The notes under the pieces: generated by a model
Seen by the model: the letters and a program-made list of their open reading frames with translations, nothing else
Told to the model about the DNA's origin: nothing
The model's database searches: none
Assembly: GCF_900176355.1 (NCBI RefSeq)
Contig: NZ_FWXI01000003.1
Location: 248,001-312,000 of the forward strand
Reading direction: 5' to 3'
DNA from: Sporomusa malonica
Lineage (GTDB): Bacteria; Bacillota; Negativicutes; Sporomusales; Sporomusaceae
Length of the DNA: 64,000 bases
Made by a program: the position numbers and the translations under genes
Shown here: piece after piece, positions 17,605 to 25,939 of the stretch
Numbering within the stretch: the stretch's first letter is position 1
Layout of the letters: every line of letters begins with the position of its first letter

Positions 17605-17799
17605 CTATAAGCTCCAATCCACCTATTAAGTACACCCTAATTTGTTAACTGACATTCGTTATTTCAAATTCCACATGGTATTTAGAAGTTGCTTTGGAAG
17701 TGCGTAGGTCCTGTAGGCAAAAGTAGATGAGAAAAAAAGCAGTAATCCCCGAAGATGTATAAGGGACAATTCTAAATAATTATTAAAGGGTGGGGAAAA

Positions 17800-19122
17800 A
17801 TGGAGAATGAAACAAGAAGAATCGTAGGGTCTGGTGAGAAACTGAACATATGGCAATCATTGTTTTATGGTTTTCAGTCAGTATTGGCATGTAACTTGTT
17901 TTTAGGTCCCATCGTCATCATCGGAATCATGAAAATGGATATTTCGAGCGCTGCTGCACTGATTTCGATGACTTTCCTGGCTTGCGGTATTGCCACGGTT
18001 ATTCAGTCAGGCTTTTTTCTCAAGTTTCAGGTTATTCAAGGAATGTCTTTCGCGACAATCGGGGCAATCATAGCAATAGCAACGCAAGCAAATTTCGCCA
18101 CGTTTGCAGGTGCCCTGATAGTAGCATCAATCGTCCTCATGCTTATTGGTTGGTCAAAGATTTTTAGTAAAATCGTTAAAAACTTTATTCCTGAGCTGGT
18201 TGCGGGAACAGTTATTCTCATTATCGGACTATCATTGATGCCAATTACTTTTAATTCCTTAATTGCCATTCCAGGAAATCCTGGGGTTAATTTCCTGGAA
18301 GCAGGAGTCACGTTTGCTGCCATGATTGTGTTCATGAGGCTTGCACATCTTCCAAACAAAATCGGTCGAGTTTCGATGGTTGGTGCCGTTATTTATGCTA
18401 TAGCAATTGGAACATTTGTCGCATCGCTGTTTGGCCATGTGGATTTGTCACCTGTCGCGTCGGCTCCTTGGTTTGCTGTTCCTCAGCTATTCCCCTTTGG
18501 TGCTCCACAGTTTGAATTAAACTCAAGTTTAATTATGAGTTTTATCTTGTTGATAGTTATGGTCGAAAGCATTGGTACCTGGTTTAGCATCGCTGAGATG
18601 TCAGGTGAGAAACTAGAATCCGATCGAATCGACAAGGGTGTAGTCGGCGAAGCAGTGGGTTGCTTAATTGGTTCATTTTTCGGTGGCTTACCGGTCACTA
18701 GCTATGCTTCGAACTCCGGAGTCATCGCAGTCACCAAAGTATTCAGCCGCTATGCGGCGATCGGCGGCGGTATTATAGCTGTGGTCATGGCACTCTGCCC
18801 TAAGCTGATGTTCCTAATCGCTGTTGTTCCTAGCTCTGTCGTCTGGGGAATATATGGAGTGATTTGTATTATGATCATGATGAGTGGTTTAATGAGCATT
18901 CGCAACTACTCGTTAACTGAGCGCAATATTTTAGTTATCGGCACCACTGTTCTGACAACAATTGGCGCAACAGTTCTGCCGCCGCCGCTCGTTCAGAGCA
19001 TGCCTCCGTTACTTAGTTATTTGTTCAGTTCATCGATTTGTGTCGGCGCACTAACTGCGATTATTATGAATTTAATTCTCCCTGCAAAAGCAGCAGATCG
19101 TGCCCTAGTAACTAATTCTTAG
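17800..19122 (+). CDS. NCS2-family (xanthine/uracil-type) permease
   Basis: 440 residues, strongly hydrophobic with 12 or more predicted membrane segments. The family blocks are present: FYGFQSVLACNLFLGPIVI at the N-terminus, GMSFATIGAI and the FGGLPVTSYASNSGVIAVTKVFSR region near residue 290. NCS2 carriers move nucleobases or related compounds with protons or sodium. GGGTGGGG lies before the ATG. It follows the UROD gene in the same direction and may share its transcript. A related permease is at 28997 beside the transhydroxylase, so both may carry aromatic or heterocyclic substrates; that is inference. Confidence 0.88.
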   Translation: MENETRRIVGSGEKLNIWQSLFYGFQSVLACNLFLGPIVIIGIMKMDISSAAALISMTFLACGIATVIQSGFFLKFQVIQGMSFATIGAIIAIATQANFATFAGALIVASIVLMLIGWSKIFSKIVKNFIPELVAGTVILIIGLSLMPITFNSLIAIPGNPGVNFLEAGVTFAAMIVFMRLAHLPNKIGRVSMVGAVIYAIAIGTFVASLFGHVDLSPVASAPWFAVPQLFPFGAPQFELNSSLIMSFILLIVMVESIGTWFSIAEMSGEKLESDRIDKGVVGEAVGCLIGSFFGGLPVTSYASNSGVIAVTKVFSRYAAIGGGIIAVVMALCPKLMFLIAVVPSSVVWGIYGVICIMIMMSGLMSIRNYSLTERNILVIGTTVLTTIGATVLPPPLVQSMPPLLSYLFSSSICVGALTAIIMNLILPAKAADRALVTNS

Positions 19123-19198
19123 TTCGCGGTCAAATAATTTTTCGGATATACTTCTTTTGGGGATATTACTCTGCCAACCTAAAATCTACATGCTACCA

Positions 19199-19242
19199 CT
19201 GGTGGTATTATGACTTTGTAGCATCAATCATAATACCACCAG
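19199..19242. repeat. Perfect 15-base inverted repeat after the permease gene
   Basis: CTGGTGGTATTATGA (19199-19213) and its exact complement (19228-19242) enclose 14 bases; TACCACTGGTGGTA at 19194-19207 is itself palindromic. There is no T tract, so it may be a 3' end-stabilising hairpin or a protein site rather than an intrinsic terminator. Confidence 0.5.
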
Positions 19243-19322
19243 TAATACAAGACTTCTGCACTTCAGGCCATAACTCCCATTACCTAATCCAAAGGCGAGC
19301 CTACCAACTACTCTGTTCACCT

Positions 19323-19376
19323 GTAGAAAATGTAAGAGCCATTATTGCCGCCATTAGGACTTTCACCAACAAGTAA
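19323..19376 (+). pseudogene. C-terminal remnant of a UROD-family gene
   Basis: Reads VENVRAIIAAIRTFTNK then stop, matching the VENVKAMIAAASGK end of the intact UROD proteins at 16498 and 241. An upstream in-frame stretch from about 19246 (DFCTSG) may correspond to FILASG, but the part between no longer aligns. No start or body remains. It indicates that another UROD gene once followed the permease. Confidence 0.6.
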
Positions 19377-19533
19377 GCGCTCATGCTGGGGGCGCACCGG
19401 AGGCAGGGTTGTAGCAATCGCTACAACCCTGTTTATTGGCAGAGAGGGTGGTGCGAACCCACGGTCCCGGTCGCAGCCAAAAACACAGATCCCCGGACTT
19501 CAGTGTAAAATGATTTACTTACAACACTCTCAA
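19377..19533 (+). other. G+C-rich structured non-coding stretch
   Basis: No gene is seen. After the UROD remnant the sequence is markedly richer in G+C than its flanks and contains a strong terminator (19404-19437) and a further segment with self-complementary GGTCCCGG/CCCCGG-like pieces (19441-19500). I could not match it to a known RNA family. Confidence 0.35.
19404..19437 (+). terminator. Strong rho-independent terminator
   Basis: CAGGGTTGTAGC pairs perfectly with GCTACAACCCTG around AATC, followed by TTTATT. It would end the UROD-permease transcript. Confidence 0.88.
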
Positions 19534-20352
19534 TTAAACACGAAATGCTAGTTCTTGTACTCTTGTTGCCAGGCTGGTAAGCGATTCTATGGCTTTACTT
19601 ATCTCATAGCTGGCAGCTTTCTGCTGAGAGCTAATTTTATCAACCTCATCTATTTCTTTTTCTATCTGCGTTATTTCCCCTCGCATGCTTTCTAAAATCC
19701 CCTTGATTTCCTTAACAGATGTCTGACTATTATTAGACAACTTCCTAATCTCTTCAGCAACCACAGAAAACCCTCGTCCCTGCTCTCCCGCTCTAGCCGC
19801 TTCAATGCTCGCGTTTAGTCCTAGCAAATTTGTATTTGCTGCTATATCTTTAATAAACATAAGAATAGAGTCTGACTTTCCAATATTCTGTACCATAGAT
19901 TGCCCTGTCACACCGAGCAGCTCTAATCGCTTATTGAGCAGTGCCGCATTAGCTGCAAGTTCTTGGCTTGATGCCGCCACCTGTTCAGACGCTGCAGCTA
20001 TGGTTTGCGCAACATCATACAGAATTTCTTGGGTTTCTAAACTACACGCCAAACCTATTGCTCCAATGATTTCTCGATTTTCATTGACGATAGGCGCACT
20101 AATGCTCTTGAACGGAAAGCCCCAAACCTCTTTAGATACTACAAAATCTTGCGTAATTTTACTGGAGATGGCTTCCCACATGCCATCTCCTTTACTAACA
20201 GCTTTACCGACAGGCGACTCATGCTGCATCTTTTTACCTGGTTTGTAGTATAGAAAGGTATCTCTATCAGATATAACCACCATCGAGTCAAACGGAAGCA
20301 CCGTTTGGATAATAGGTGTACATAAAATAAGCAACTCTAATGTTTTATCCAT
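19534..20352 (-). CDS. Soluble methyl-accepting chemotaxis-type protein
   Basis: 272 residues without any membrane segment. An N-terminal sensor domain (about 1-110; [18 protein letters not shown]...[18 protein letters not shown]) is joined to the conserved chemoreceptor hairpin ([31 protein letters not shown]). It is therefore a cytosolic receptor that would signal through CheA/CheW. It lies just downstream of the cyclohydrolase operon in the same direction, but a terminator separates them. The N-terminal domain resembles that of the receptor at 53722, so both may sense a metabolic or redox state. The ligand is unknown. Confidence 0.88.
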   Translation of the reverse strand: MDKTLELLILCTPIIQTVLPFDSMVVISDRDTFLYYKPGKKMQHESPVGKAVSKGDGMWEAISSKITQDFVVSKEVWGFPFKSISAPIVNENREIIGAIGLACSLETQEILYDVAQTIAAASEQVAASSQELAANAALLNKRLELLGVTGQSMVQNIGKSDSILMFIKDIAANTNLLGLNASIEAARAGEQGRGFSVVAEEIRKLSNNSQTSVKEIKGILESMRGEITQIEKEIDEVDKISSQQKAASYEISKAIESLTSLATRVQELAFRV

Positions 20353-20407
20353 ATTTAAAGTTCCTTTCTCACGTTCACTTCCTCATTTATAAGTTGTTAA
20401 ATAACCT

Positions 20408-20447
20408 CTAAAAAGACTGACAGCGTAGCAAGTACAGTGTCAGTCTT
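20408..20447 (-). terminator. Terminator of the CoA-transferase/phloroglucinol operon
   Basis: AAGACTGACA and TGTCAGTCTT form a perfect 10-base stem; on the minus strand it is followed by TTTTT. It lies 70 bases after the last gene of the operon. Confidence 0.8.
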
Positions 20448-20484
20448 CGTAACTTTACCCAGTTTGAGAATATAGGATACTATA

Positions 20485-20557
20485 CCGTATTTGTAGATTC
20501 TGTCTGGTACTGGATTAAAATCCGCCGTATTTGTATACTCTGTCTGGTACTGGATTT
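20485..20557. repeat. Tandem ~40-base duplication at the 3' end of the cyclohydrolase gene
   Basis: CCGTATTTGTA(G/T)A(T/C)TCTG-TCTGGTACTGGATT occurs at 20485 and again at 20525. The second copy encodes the protein's last residues (NPVPDRVYKYG); the first lies just past the stop and would encode NPVPDRIYKYG in another frame. A recent local duplication is likely. Confidence 0.75.
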
Positions 20558-21450
20558 AGATCATCTTCATCTATTTCAGCCACACAGCGAACCATAGCGC
20601 CATCGCCCAACCACCAGCGAATCGGGAATGCCATGAATTTAAACCGTTTGCCTACAACTTTTTCAAGATCTCCCCCAACGTTTTCGACACCTACAATGCC
20701 GTTACCCATCATATATTTGTGGCAAGGCTCCCAGGTTCCTGCCAGACCATGGTCTTCAAGCTTACCATACGCTTCCATATATTTCTCTTTACCAAAGGTT
20801 TTGATAAATACATCCTTTTCGAACTCTGCATAAGCCTCAATACCAAATTGCTCAATATATTCCTCAGTAATCGGTTTGCCTGAATCACCAATAAGATTCA
20901 TTGCCGGTGGACCGTTCTTACCCATTGTTGTATGTAGCGGGTGGTCAAGGGCTTGCATGTCCATAGCTACACATTTTGGTTGATATTTCTCAAACCATTG
21001 TCCTGCTTCTCTACCGCAGCCGCAGGAATAATGATAATACTCTTTAGTGTCATCAAATTTCAGATGTATACCTGTTCTTAAAACAAGTACCATGCCCTTT
21101 ACTTCTTCATGTGTTACTCCTGCACGTGCCAAAGCATCGTCAAGATGTTTTGCGGTAATAAGGCCCCAGCGCTCAACACGAATATCCAGGCAAACTGCAT
21201 CTCCATAATATGCATCCAGTGGCAGCTCATGAGTGTAACGTGCGCGCTTTCCGTCAAACTCGTATTCCATAACATGGCGAGGTGCATCTGCATGTGTTCC
21301 GCAATGCATAACAACATCTATTTTTTGCGTTAATACTCCGCTTTTTGCAAGACTATGCATAGTATCAATTTTAGGTTTTGCAAAATACGGCCATACGGGT
21401 ATGTCAGCATGGAATGGATGAGTTAAATCTACTAATACTTTTTTTCCCAT
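20515..21450 (-). CDS. Cyclase-family hydrolase, probable dihydrophloroglucinol cyclohydrolase
   Basis: 311 residues of the cyclase/kynurenine formamidase-like family, with the metal-binding motif HCGTHADAPRH at about residues 49-59 and further His residues (DHPLHTTMG; HKYMMGNG). A cyclohydrolase of this family opens the ring of dihydrophloroglucinol to 3-hydroxy-5-oxohexanoate in the phloroglucinol pathway described in Clostridium scatologenes. The assignment rests on neighbours: phloroglucinol reductase-like SDR immediately upstream (26 bases), then cupin and CoA-transferase genes, with the lyase and dehydrogenase of the same pathway in the next operon. It is the last gene of the operon. 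A different cyclic substrate remains possible without enzyme data. Confidence 0.82.
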   Translation of the reverse strand: MGKKVLVDLTHPFHADIPVWPYFAKPKIDTMHSLAKSGVLTQKIDVVMHCGTHADAPRHVMEYEFDGKRARYTHELPLDAYYGDAVCLDIRVERWGLITAKHLDDALARAGVTHEEVKGMVLVLRTGIHLKFDDTKEYYHYSCGCGREAGQWFEKYQPKCVAMDMQALDHPLHTTMGKNGPPAMNLIGDSGKPITEEYIEQFGIEAYAEFEKDVFIKTFGKEKYMEAYGKLEDHGLAGTWEPCHKYMMGNGIVGVENVGGDLEKVVGKRFKFMAFPIRWWLGDGAMVRCVAEIDEDDLNPVPDRVYKYGGF

Positions 21451-21476
21451 TTGTTATTCCTCCAAATAATTAATTT

Positions 21477-22265
21477 TTAACCAGCGGTACATCCACCGTC
21501 AACATACAGAATCTGACCTGTTACAAAGTCTGAAGCTGGCGCAGCTAAGTATACTGTTGCTCCAACCATATCCTCGGTCACAGCTGCACGTCCCAAGGGA
21601 ATACGGGACAGGAATATTTGCTTGAGTTTTTCATCTTCGAGTACTTGCTGCGTCAGCGGAGTCCAAAAGATGGTCGGCGCAATGGCGTTTACCGTGATAT
21701 TATATTTAGCCCATTCGGTGGCCAACTGTTTGGTCAAGCCATCAACAGCTGCTTTGCTGGGGCCGTAAGCAGCATAACCACCAGGATGGCCGGCAAAACC
21801 ACGCACTGAAGATATGGTAATGATCTTACCAAAACCCTGATCTTTCATTACCCGGCCAACATGCTTACAAGTGAGGAAAGTGCCTTTAACGTTAATATCC
21901 ATTACCTGCTGGAAGTCTTCAACCGGAAAATCTTCGGCCGCATGACGTTTGGCAATGCCAGCTACAGTCACAAGAATGTCAATCTTGCCGAAGGTGTCCA
22001 CAGTCTGTTTAACCATGTTGATTACATCTTCTTCTTTGCTGACATCACAAGCAACACCCAGTGCTTTTCTGCCGAGTTTTTCAACACCCTTTACTGCTTC
22101 TTCCAGGGTAGCAATCGTTCTACCGGTAACAACAATATCAGCACCATATGCCGCCAACCCGGCAGCAATCGATTCTCCCAGGGCACCGGCACCGCCGGTT
22201 ACTACTGCTACTTTGCCTTCAAGACAAAACAGATTTTTGATTTTATCCAAAATTGCCTGTTCCAT
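21477..22265 (-). CDS. SDR oxidoreductase, probable phloroglucinol reductase
   Basis: 262 residues, short-chain dehydrogenase with the cofactor motif TGGAGALG at about residues 22-29, VTVAG, catalytic Ser in TISSVRG and Tyr/Lys in YGPSK. GRT after the second strand fits NADPH preference. Phloroglucinol reductase of Eubacterium oxidoreducens is an NADPH-dependent SDR, and this gene lies directly before the cyclohydrolase gene, so reduction of phloroglucinol to dihydrophloroglucinol is the likely role. Sequence alone does not separate it from gluconate-5-dehydrogenase-like SDRs; the context carries the call. Confidence 0.8.
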   Translation of the reverse strand: MEQAILDKIKNLFCLEGKVAVVTGGAGALGESIAAGLAAYGADIVVTGRTIATLEEAVKGVEKLGRKALGVACDVSKEEDVINMVKQTVDTFGKIDILVTVAGIAKRHAAEDFPVEDFQQVMDINVKGTFLTCKHVGRVMKDQGFGKIITISSVRGFAGHPGGYAAYGPSKAAVDGLTKQLATEWAKYNITVNAIAPTIFWTPLTQQVLEDEKLKQIFLSRIPLGRAAVTEDMVGATVYLAAPASDFVTGQILYVDGGCTAG

Positions 22266-22289
22266 TACATATCACCTTTCCATACCCAA

Positions 22290-22631
22290 TTATGCTTCAG
22301 GATAATTCATAACCACCAGCATACTTGCGGGTTTATTGGTTTCATTGATAATTTCTCTGCCTTCATTGGCTCCGATGTAGATAGAATCCCATGCCTTCAA
22401 CACGACTTTTTCCGTCTTGGTAGTAACAGTTACTTCGCCTTCGAGAACAAAATAAATCTTCTCAACAGGGGATGCATCATATTCAGCGCCACCAGCCGGC
22501 AGAAAATGCGACAGGCCCATCCAAAATTTCTGTGCCCCGGTTTCCTCCTTCCCATGCAATTTTAGCGCAACCATGTTGAAGTGCTTTGGGGCTTGGTATG
22601 GCTTTACATCTTTTAATTCGATTTTCTTCAT
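22290..22631 (-). CDS. Small cupin protein
   Basis: 113 residues from the ATG at 22629-22631, with GGAGGAG nine bases upstream. It is a single cupin domain (VEKIYFVLEGEVTVTTKTEKVVLKAWDSIYIGANEGREIINET) lacking most of the metal-binding His residues of the classic motif. It lies between the CoA-transferase and the SDR in the presumed phloroglucinol operon, 25 bases before the SDR. It could bind a pathway intermediate, help a tautomerisation or act as a sensor; none of these can be shown here. Confidence 0.75.
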   Translation of the reverse strand: MKKIELKDVKPYQAPKHFNMVALKLHGKEETGAQKFWMGLSHFLPAGGAEYDASPVEKIYFVLEGEVTVTTKTEKVVLKAWDSIYIGANEGREIINETNKPASMLVVMNYPEA

Positions 22632-22696
22632 TTTTTCCGTCTCCTCCTTCCACATTTTTCCATGTTTATAACATTATTAATAATATAAAGATTTAC

Positions 22697-23344
22697 TTAG
22701 ACTGCCATCTCTTTGATATCAGAAGAAATGATGTAATCTGCATCCGTAGCTTCTCTTACCGTCTGGAGAGCAACACCAGGAGCTATTTCGGTTAGTACCA
22801 GCCCTTGTTCGGTGACTTGAAATACACACAAATCAGTAATTATTAAATCCACTTCATGTGATGCAGTCAGCGGCAAGCTGCATTTTTTCATAATTTTGGG
22901 TACGCCGCCTTTACCGACATGCTCCATGGCGACAATGACCCGTTTGGCACCAACGACAAGATCCATGGCCCCCCCCATGCCTGGCACGATTTTTCCGGGA
23001 ACCATCCAATTAGCCAGGTTTCCTTCCTGGTCTACTTCCAAGGCCCCCAGCACAGTGGCGTCAAGGTGCCCGCCACGGACGATGACAAATGACATGGCAC
23101 TGTCAAAGGTAGCGCCGCCTGGCAGAATACCGGCTGGTTGTCCACCTGCATTGCTCAGATCAGGATCAATGCTTTCTCCTGCAGGCCCTAGTCCGATAAA
23201 GCCATTTTCAGAATGCAGGATCACCTTTTTATCCTTTGGAATGTAGTTGGCAACAAGTGTAGGTATACCAATACCCAAATTTACCAGATCGCCATCATTA
23301 AGTTCTTGTGCAACCCTTTTGGCTATTAGAACTCTGTTTTCCAT
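22697..23344 (-). CDS. Acetoacetate-type CoA-transferase, subunit B
   Basis: 215 residues, beta subunit of a family I 3-oxoacid CoA-transferase. The catalytic Glu lies in SENGFIGLGPAG, after the LVNLGIGIPTLVANY block. It follows subunit A with a 21-base gap and GGAGGAGCG ribosome site. In the phloroglucinol pathway acetoacetate released by the triacetate lyase must be activated, and this enzyme would transfer CoA to it from an acyl-CoA. It is similar to AtoA and to butyrate-acetoacetate CoA-transferase. The preferred CoA donor is not evident. Confidence 0.92.
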   Translation of the reverse strand: MENRVLIAKRVAQELNDGDLVNLGIGIPTLVANYIPKDKKVILHSENGFIGLGPAGESIDPDLSNAGGQPAGILPGGATFDSAMSFVIVRGGHLDATVLGALEVDQEGNLANWMVPGKIVPGMGGAMDLVVGAKRVIVAMEHVGKGGVPKIMKKCSLPLTASHEVDLIITDLCVFQVTEQGLVLTEIAPGVALQTVREATDADYIISSDIKEMAV

Positions 23345-23365
23345 GAACGCTCCTCCAGTCTTCCG

Positions 23366-24013
23366 CTAAGCTTGAACGATGCTGCTAATAAAGATTCCTG
23401 GCACCATAACCTCGTCAGGAGCTAATTCTCCTACAGGCACGATTTTTTCCACTTCGGCAATAACAACATCGGCTGCGGTGGCGATTTGGGGATTGAAGTT
23501 ACGGGTCGACATTCTGAATACCAGATTGCCGTCAGTGTCGGCTTTATGTGCCTTTACCAGTGCAACATCAGCCCGCAGGGGTTTTTCTAATAAAAATAAG
23601 CGGCCATCTATTGTTATTGTAGGCTTTCCGTCGGCAACAACCGTTCCCACACCTGTTGGCGTGAGCACGCCACCCAAACCGGCACCACCTGATCGTATGC
23701 GCTCAATCAATGTTCCCTGCGGTGATAATTCTACTTCAAGTTCATTGGCATTCATTTGGCGGCCGGTCTCAGGATTTGTGCCAACATGCGAAACAATGGC
23801 TTTTTTCACTTGGCGGTTAACAACCAGCTTTCCAATGCCCCTATCCGGAAATCCAGTGTCGTTGGCTATTACAGTAAGATGTTTATATCCCTTGCTAACC
23901 ACAGCATCAATTAAACGTTCCGGAGTACCAACCGCTAAAAATCCCCCAATCATTATGACAGACGAATCTTGTACTTTGTCCATTGCCTGCTCTATACTGA
24001 TTACCTTAGACAT
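23366..24013 (-). CDS. Acetoacetate-type CoA-transferase, subunit A
   Basis: 215 residues, alpha subunit partner of the gene at 22697 (family markers: MIGGFLAVGTPERLIDA, GGAGLGGVLTPTGVGT, PLRADVALVKAHKADTDGN). It is AtoD-like. It is the first gene of the operon CoA-transferase A-B, cupin, SDR, cyclohydrolase. AGGGGG precedes the ATG, and a sigma-54 promoter lies about 50 bases upstream (24064-24080). Together the two subunits would convert acetoacetate to acetoacetyl-CoA for the thiolase at 25940. Confidence 0.92.
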   Translation of the reverse strand: MSKVISIEQAMDKVQDSSVIMIGGFLAVGTPERLIDAVVSKGYKHLTVIANDTGFPDRGIGKLVVNRQVKKAIVSHVGTNPETGRQMNANELEVELSPQGTLIERIRSGGAGLGGVLTPTGVGTVVADGKPTITIDGRLFLLEKPLRADVALVKAHKADTDGNLVFRMSTRNFNPQIATAADVVIAEVEKIVPVGELAPDEVMVPGIFISSIVQA

Positions 24014-24063
24014 TGTTTCCCCCTCAGCTCTTAGAATTAGTGACTCCTATGCTATATTTATAA

Positions 24064-24080
24064 GCAAGAACTGTGCCAAT
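24064..24080 (-). promoter_or_regulatory. Sigma-54 promoter of the CoA-transferase/phloroglucinol operon
   Basis: On the minus strand ATTGGCACAGTTCTTGC, with GG and GC 12 bases apart, matches the -24/-12 consensus (TGGCAC-N5-TTGC) almost exactly. The gene for a sigma-54 activator lies just upstream (24213-25763). Confidence 0.85.
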
Positions 24081-24194
24081 CTAAATTTTATAGATCATCG
24101 CGGCAATCGCCCCTGTTGTTAGTTTCTCTTGATGAACTTTATCATCGCATTTATTAAAATACTTCCTGTATCTGTAGCTATAACTGATATTCCC

Positions 24195-24240
24195 AAGAGA
24201 TGAAAAGACGCATCACTGTCGATGCGTCTTTTCATCTCTT
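24195..24240 (-). terminator. Perfect 20-base-pair terminator overlapping the activator's stop
   Basis: AAGAGATGAAAAGACGCATC pairs exactly with its complement at 24221-24240 around ACTGTC. The stop codon (24213-24215) is inside the hairpin, so the final codons (DEKTHRQ) are part of the stem. Confidence 0.8.
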
Positions 24241-25763
24241 AAGACGATCCCCAGCTTCTTGGCTTTCTTCACAATGGTTGATTGGTCTACTTTTAAAACT
24301 TTTGCAGCTTTTCTTGTACTCCCGCATAATGCCAAGGCCTTTTCGATGGTCTTTTTTTCGATATTGCTGACGATTTCTTTAAGCCCCATCTCCTCTACAA
24401 CTAGCTCAGTCATATAAGACGGATGTATATTCAACAAATTGCCGATTTGCTCGTTACTAATCGTTCCATCTTGTTCAGATACGATAACAAGTCTCTCAAT
24501 GATATTTTGTAACTCACGAATATTTCCCGGCCACGAATACTGCCGCATCATTTCAAAACCAAGCGGCTCTATCGCTGTGTTCTTTGCGTATTTAGAGTTG
24601 TATATTTCAAGGAAATGGCGGGCTAGTATCTCAATATCCTGGTCTCTTGAGCGCAGCGGCGGGATATGAATAGGAAATACGTTCAGCCGATAGTAGAGAT
24701 CTTCACGAAAACGCCCTTGTTTTACAAGGTCTTTCAACTCGCAATTTGTCGCAGAGAGAATTCTTACATCTAACTTAACTGGTTTCGCCCCTCCGATACG
24801 GGTTATTTCTTTGTGTTGAATTACCCTGAGTAATTTTGACTGCAGTTCCATCGGCATATCCCCGATTTCATCAAGCATTATCGTTCCTTTGTCTGCTAAT
24901 TCAAACAAACCGGTTTTTCCTGAAGTGGTAGCACCGGTAAATGCCCCCCTGGCATAGCCAAACAACTCAGCTTCCAACAAATTAGCTGGAATGGCCGCAC
25001 AATTCACTTTGATAAAAGGACCATTTTTCCTAGCACTATTCATGTAGATTTCATTTGCTACCACCTCTTTGCCTGCACCCGTTTCTCCCGTTATCAAAAC
25101 GGTAACATCAAGACCGGCAACTTGTTGAATACTCTTGATGACCTGCCGTGTTTCAAGACTACTCCCAATCATATTCTTTTTTAAATGGAGCTTCCTGAGG
25201 TGCTCGACTTCCAGAGCACTCTTTATCTTGTCTTTTTCAACCGCTTTTATCTGTTTTTGTGATGCTTCCAGATCAGACTTCATTTGCAGCAAGTCGGTTA
25301 TTTCCCGGTCAATAATAACTACTTTTTTTACATTCCCTTCGGCATCTAGAATCGGACTGCCTGTAATCAGCATTTTAGTTCCGTTCCTTAAACTTTCGCC
25401 CATGGAGTTCACTTGATTTTTGTGCTTAATTACTTCCGGCGTTACGGCATTTAGATAAACGCCCTCCATCAACAGCTCATCAACGTACTTCCCTACAACT
25501 TCTTCAGAACGAATACCGGTAATTCTGGTGTAAGCAGCATTAACATACAAGGTCTTACCATTGCCATCAGTAATGTAAATCCCGTCATAAAGATGATCCC
25601 CGATCTCTCTAAAATCAAGCTCCCTGGCTTCAGTGAGCTCACTGAGCACTTTCTGCAAACCAGCAAAAAGCTCCTGATGGGACGAAATATCCCAATTTTG
25701 TTTCTCTATCTTTGATATTAAATCTTTTAAAATAGCCTCGCTGCTATCTATTCTGTTTTTCAT
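24213..25763 (-). CDS. PAS-containing sigma-54-dependent activator
   Basis: 516 residues from ATG 25761-25763 (MKNRIDSSEAILKDL), with GGGGGAG upstream; the longer frame from 25892 would run across the neighbouring promoter and is rejected. A PAS domain (about 50-165; YDGIYITDGNGKTLYVNAAYTRITG) is followed by a AAA+ domain with Walker A GETGAGKE, the sigma-54 contact loop GAFTGA, Walker B TIMLDEIGD, and a C-terminal Fis-type helix-turn-helix (TRKAAKVLKVDQSTIVKKAKK). It lies between two operons that each have a sigma-54 promoter facing away from it and together encode the lower phloroglucinol pathway, so it almost certainly activates both, with the PAS domain binding a pathway compound. Confidence 0.92.
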   Translation of the reverse strand: MKNRIDSSEAILKDLISKIEKQNWDISSHQELFAGLQKVLSELTEARELDFREIGDHLYDGIYITDGNGKTLYVNAAYTRITGIRSEEVVGKYVDELLMEGVYLNAVTPEVIKHKNQVNSMGESLRNGTKMLITGSPILDAEGNVKKVVIIDREITDLLQMKSDLEASQKQIKAVEKDKIKSALEVEHLRKLHLKKNMIGSSLETRQVIKSIQQVAGLDVTVLITGETGAGKEVVANEIYMNSARKNGPFIKVNCAAIPANLLEAELFGYARGAFTGATTSGKTGLFELADKGTIMLDEIGDMPMELQSKLLRVIQHKEITRIGGAKPVKLDVRILSATNCELKDLVKQGRFREDLYYRLNVFPIHIPPLRSRDQDIEILARHFLEIYNSKYAKNTAIEPLGFEMMRQYSWPGNIRELQNIIERLVIVSEQDGTISNEQIGNLLNIHPSYMTELVVEEMGLKEIVSNIEKKTIEKALALCGSTRKAAKVLKVDQSTIVKKAKKLGIVLRDEKTHRQ

Positions 25764-25805
25764 TTCATCTCCCCCTAAAATTAGCTGTTCTTCGGCACTT
25801 AATAA

Positions 25806-25819
25806 GGTTATCCATAACC
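25806..25819. promoter_or_regulatory. Candidate upstream activator site
   Basis: GGTTATCCATAACC, a 14-base palindrome about 60 bases upstream of the -24 element of the thiolase promoter. Position and symmetry suit binding by the Fis-type domain of the adjacent activator. I did not find a clear second copy near the other promoter. Confidence 0.4.
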
Positions 25820-25867
25820 AATATCTAGCAGGATGCAAACATTCAAACCTATGTTTATTCATTACTC

Positions 25868-25884
25868 TTGGCATGAAAATTGCA
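25868..25884 (+). promoter_or_regulatory. Sigma-54 promoter of the thiolase operon
   Basis: TTGGCATGAAAATTGCA has GG and GC 12 bases apart and differs from the -24/-12 consensus only by T for C after TGGCA. The thiolase ATG is 56 bases downstream. Confidence 0.82.
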
Positions 25885-25939
25885 GATGTCATTGTTGGTA
25901 AGCAGTCTCTAACCTACAACATACTAGGAGGATGAAAAG

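Noticed and set aside
25764..25892. Longer start for the sigma-54 activator at 24213
   Set aside because: It would run through the thiolase sigma-54 promoter and has no ribosome site, whereas GGGGGAG precedes the ATG at 25763.
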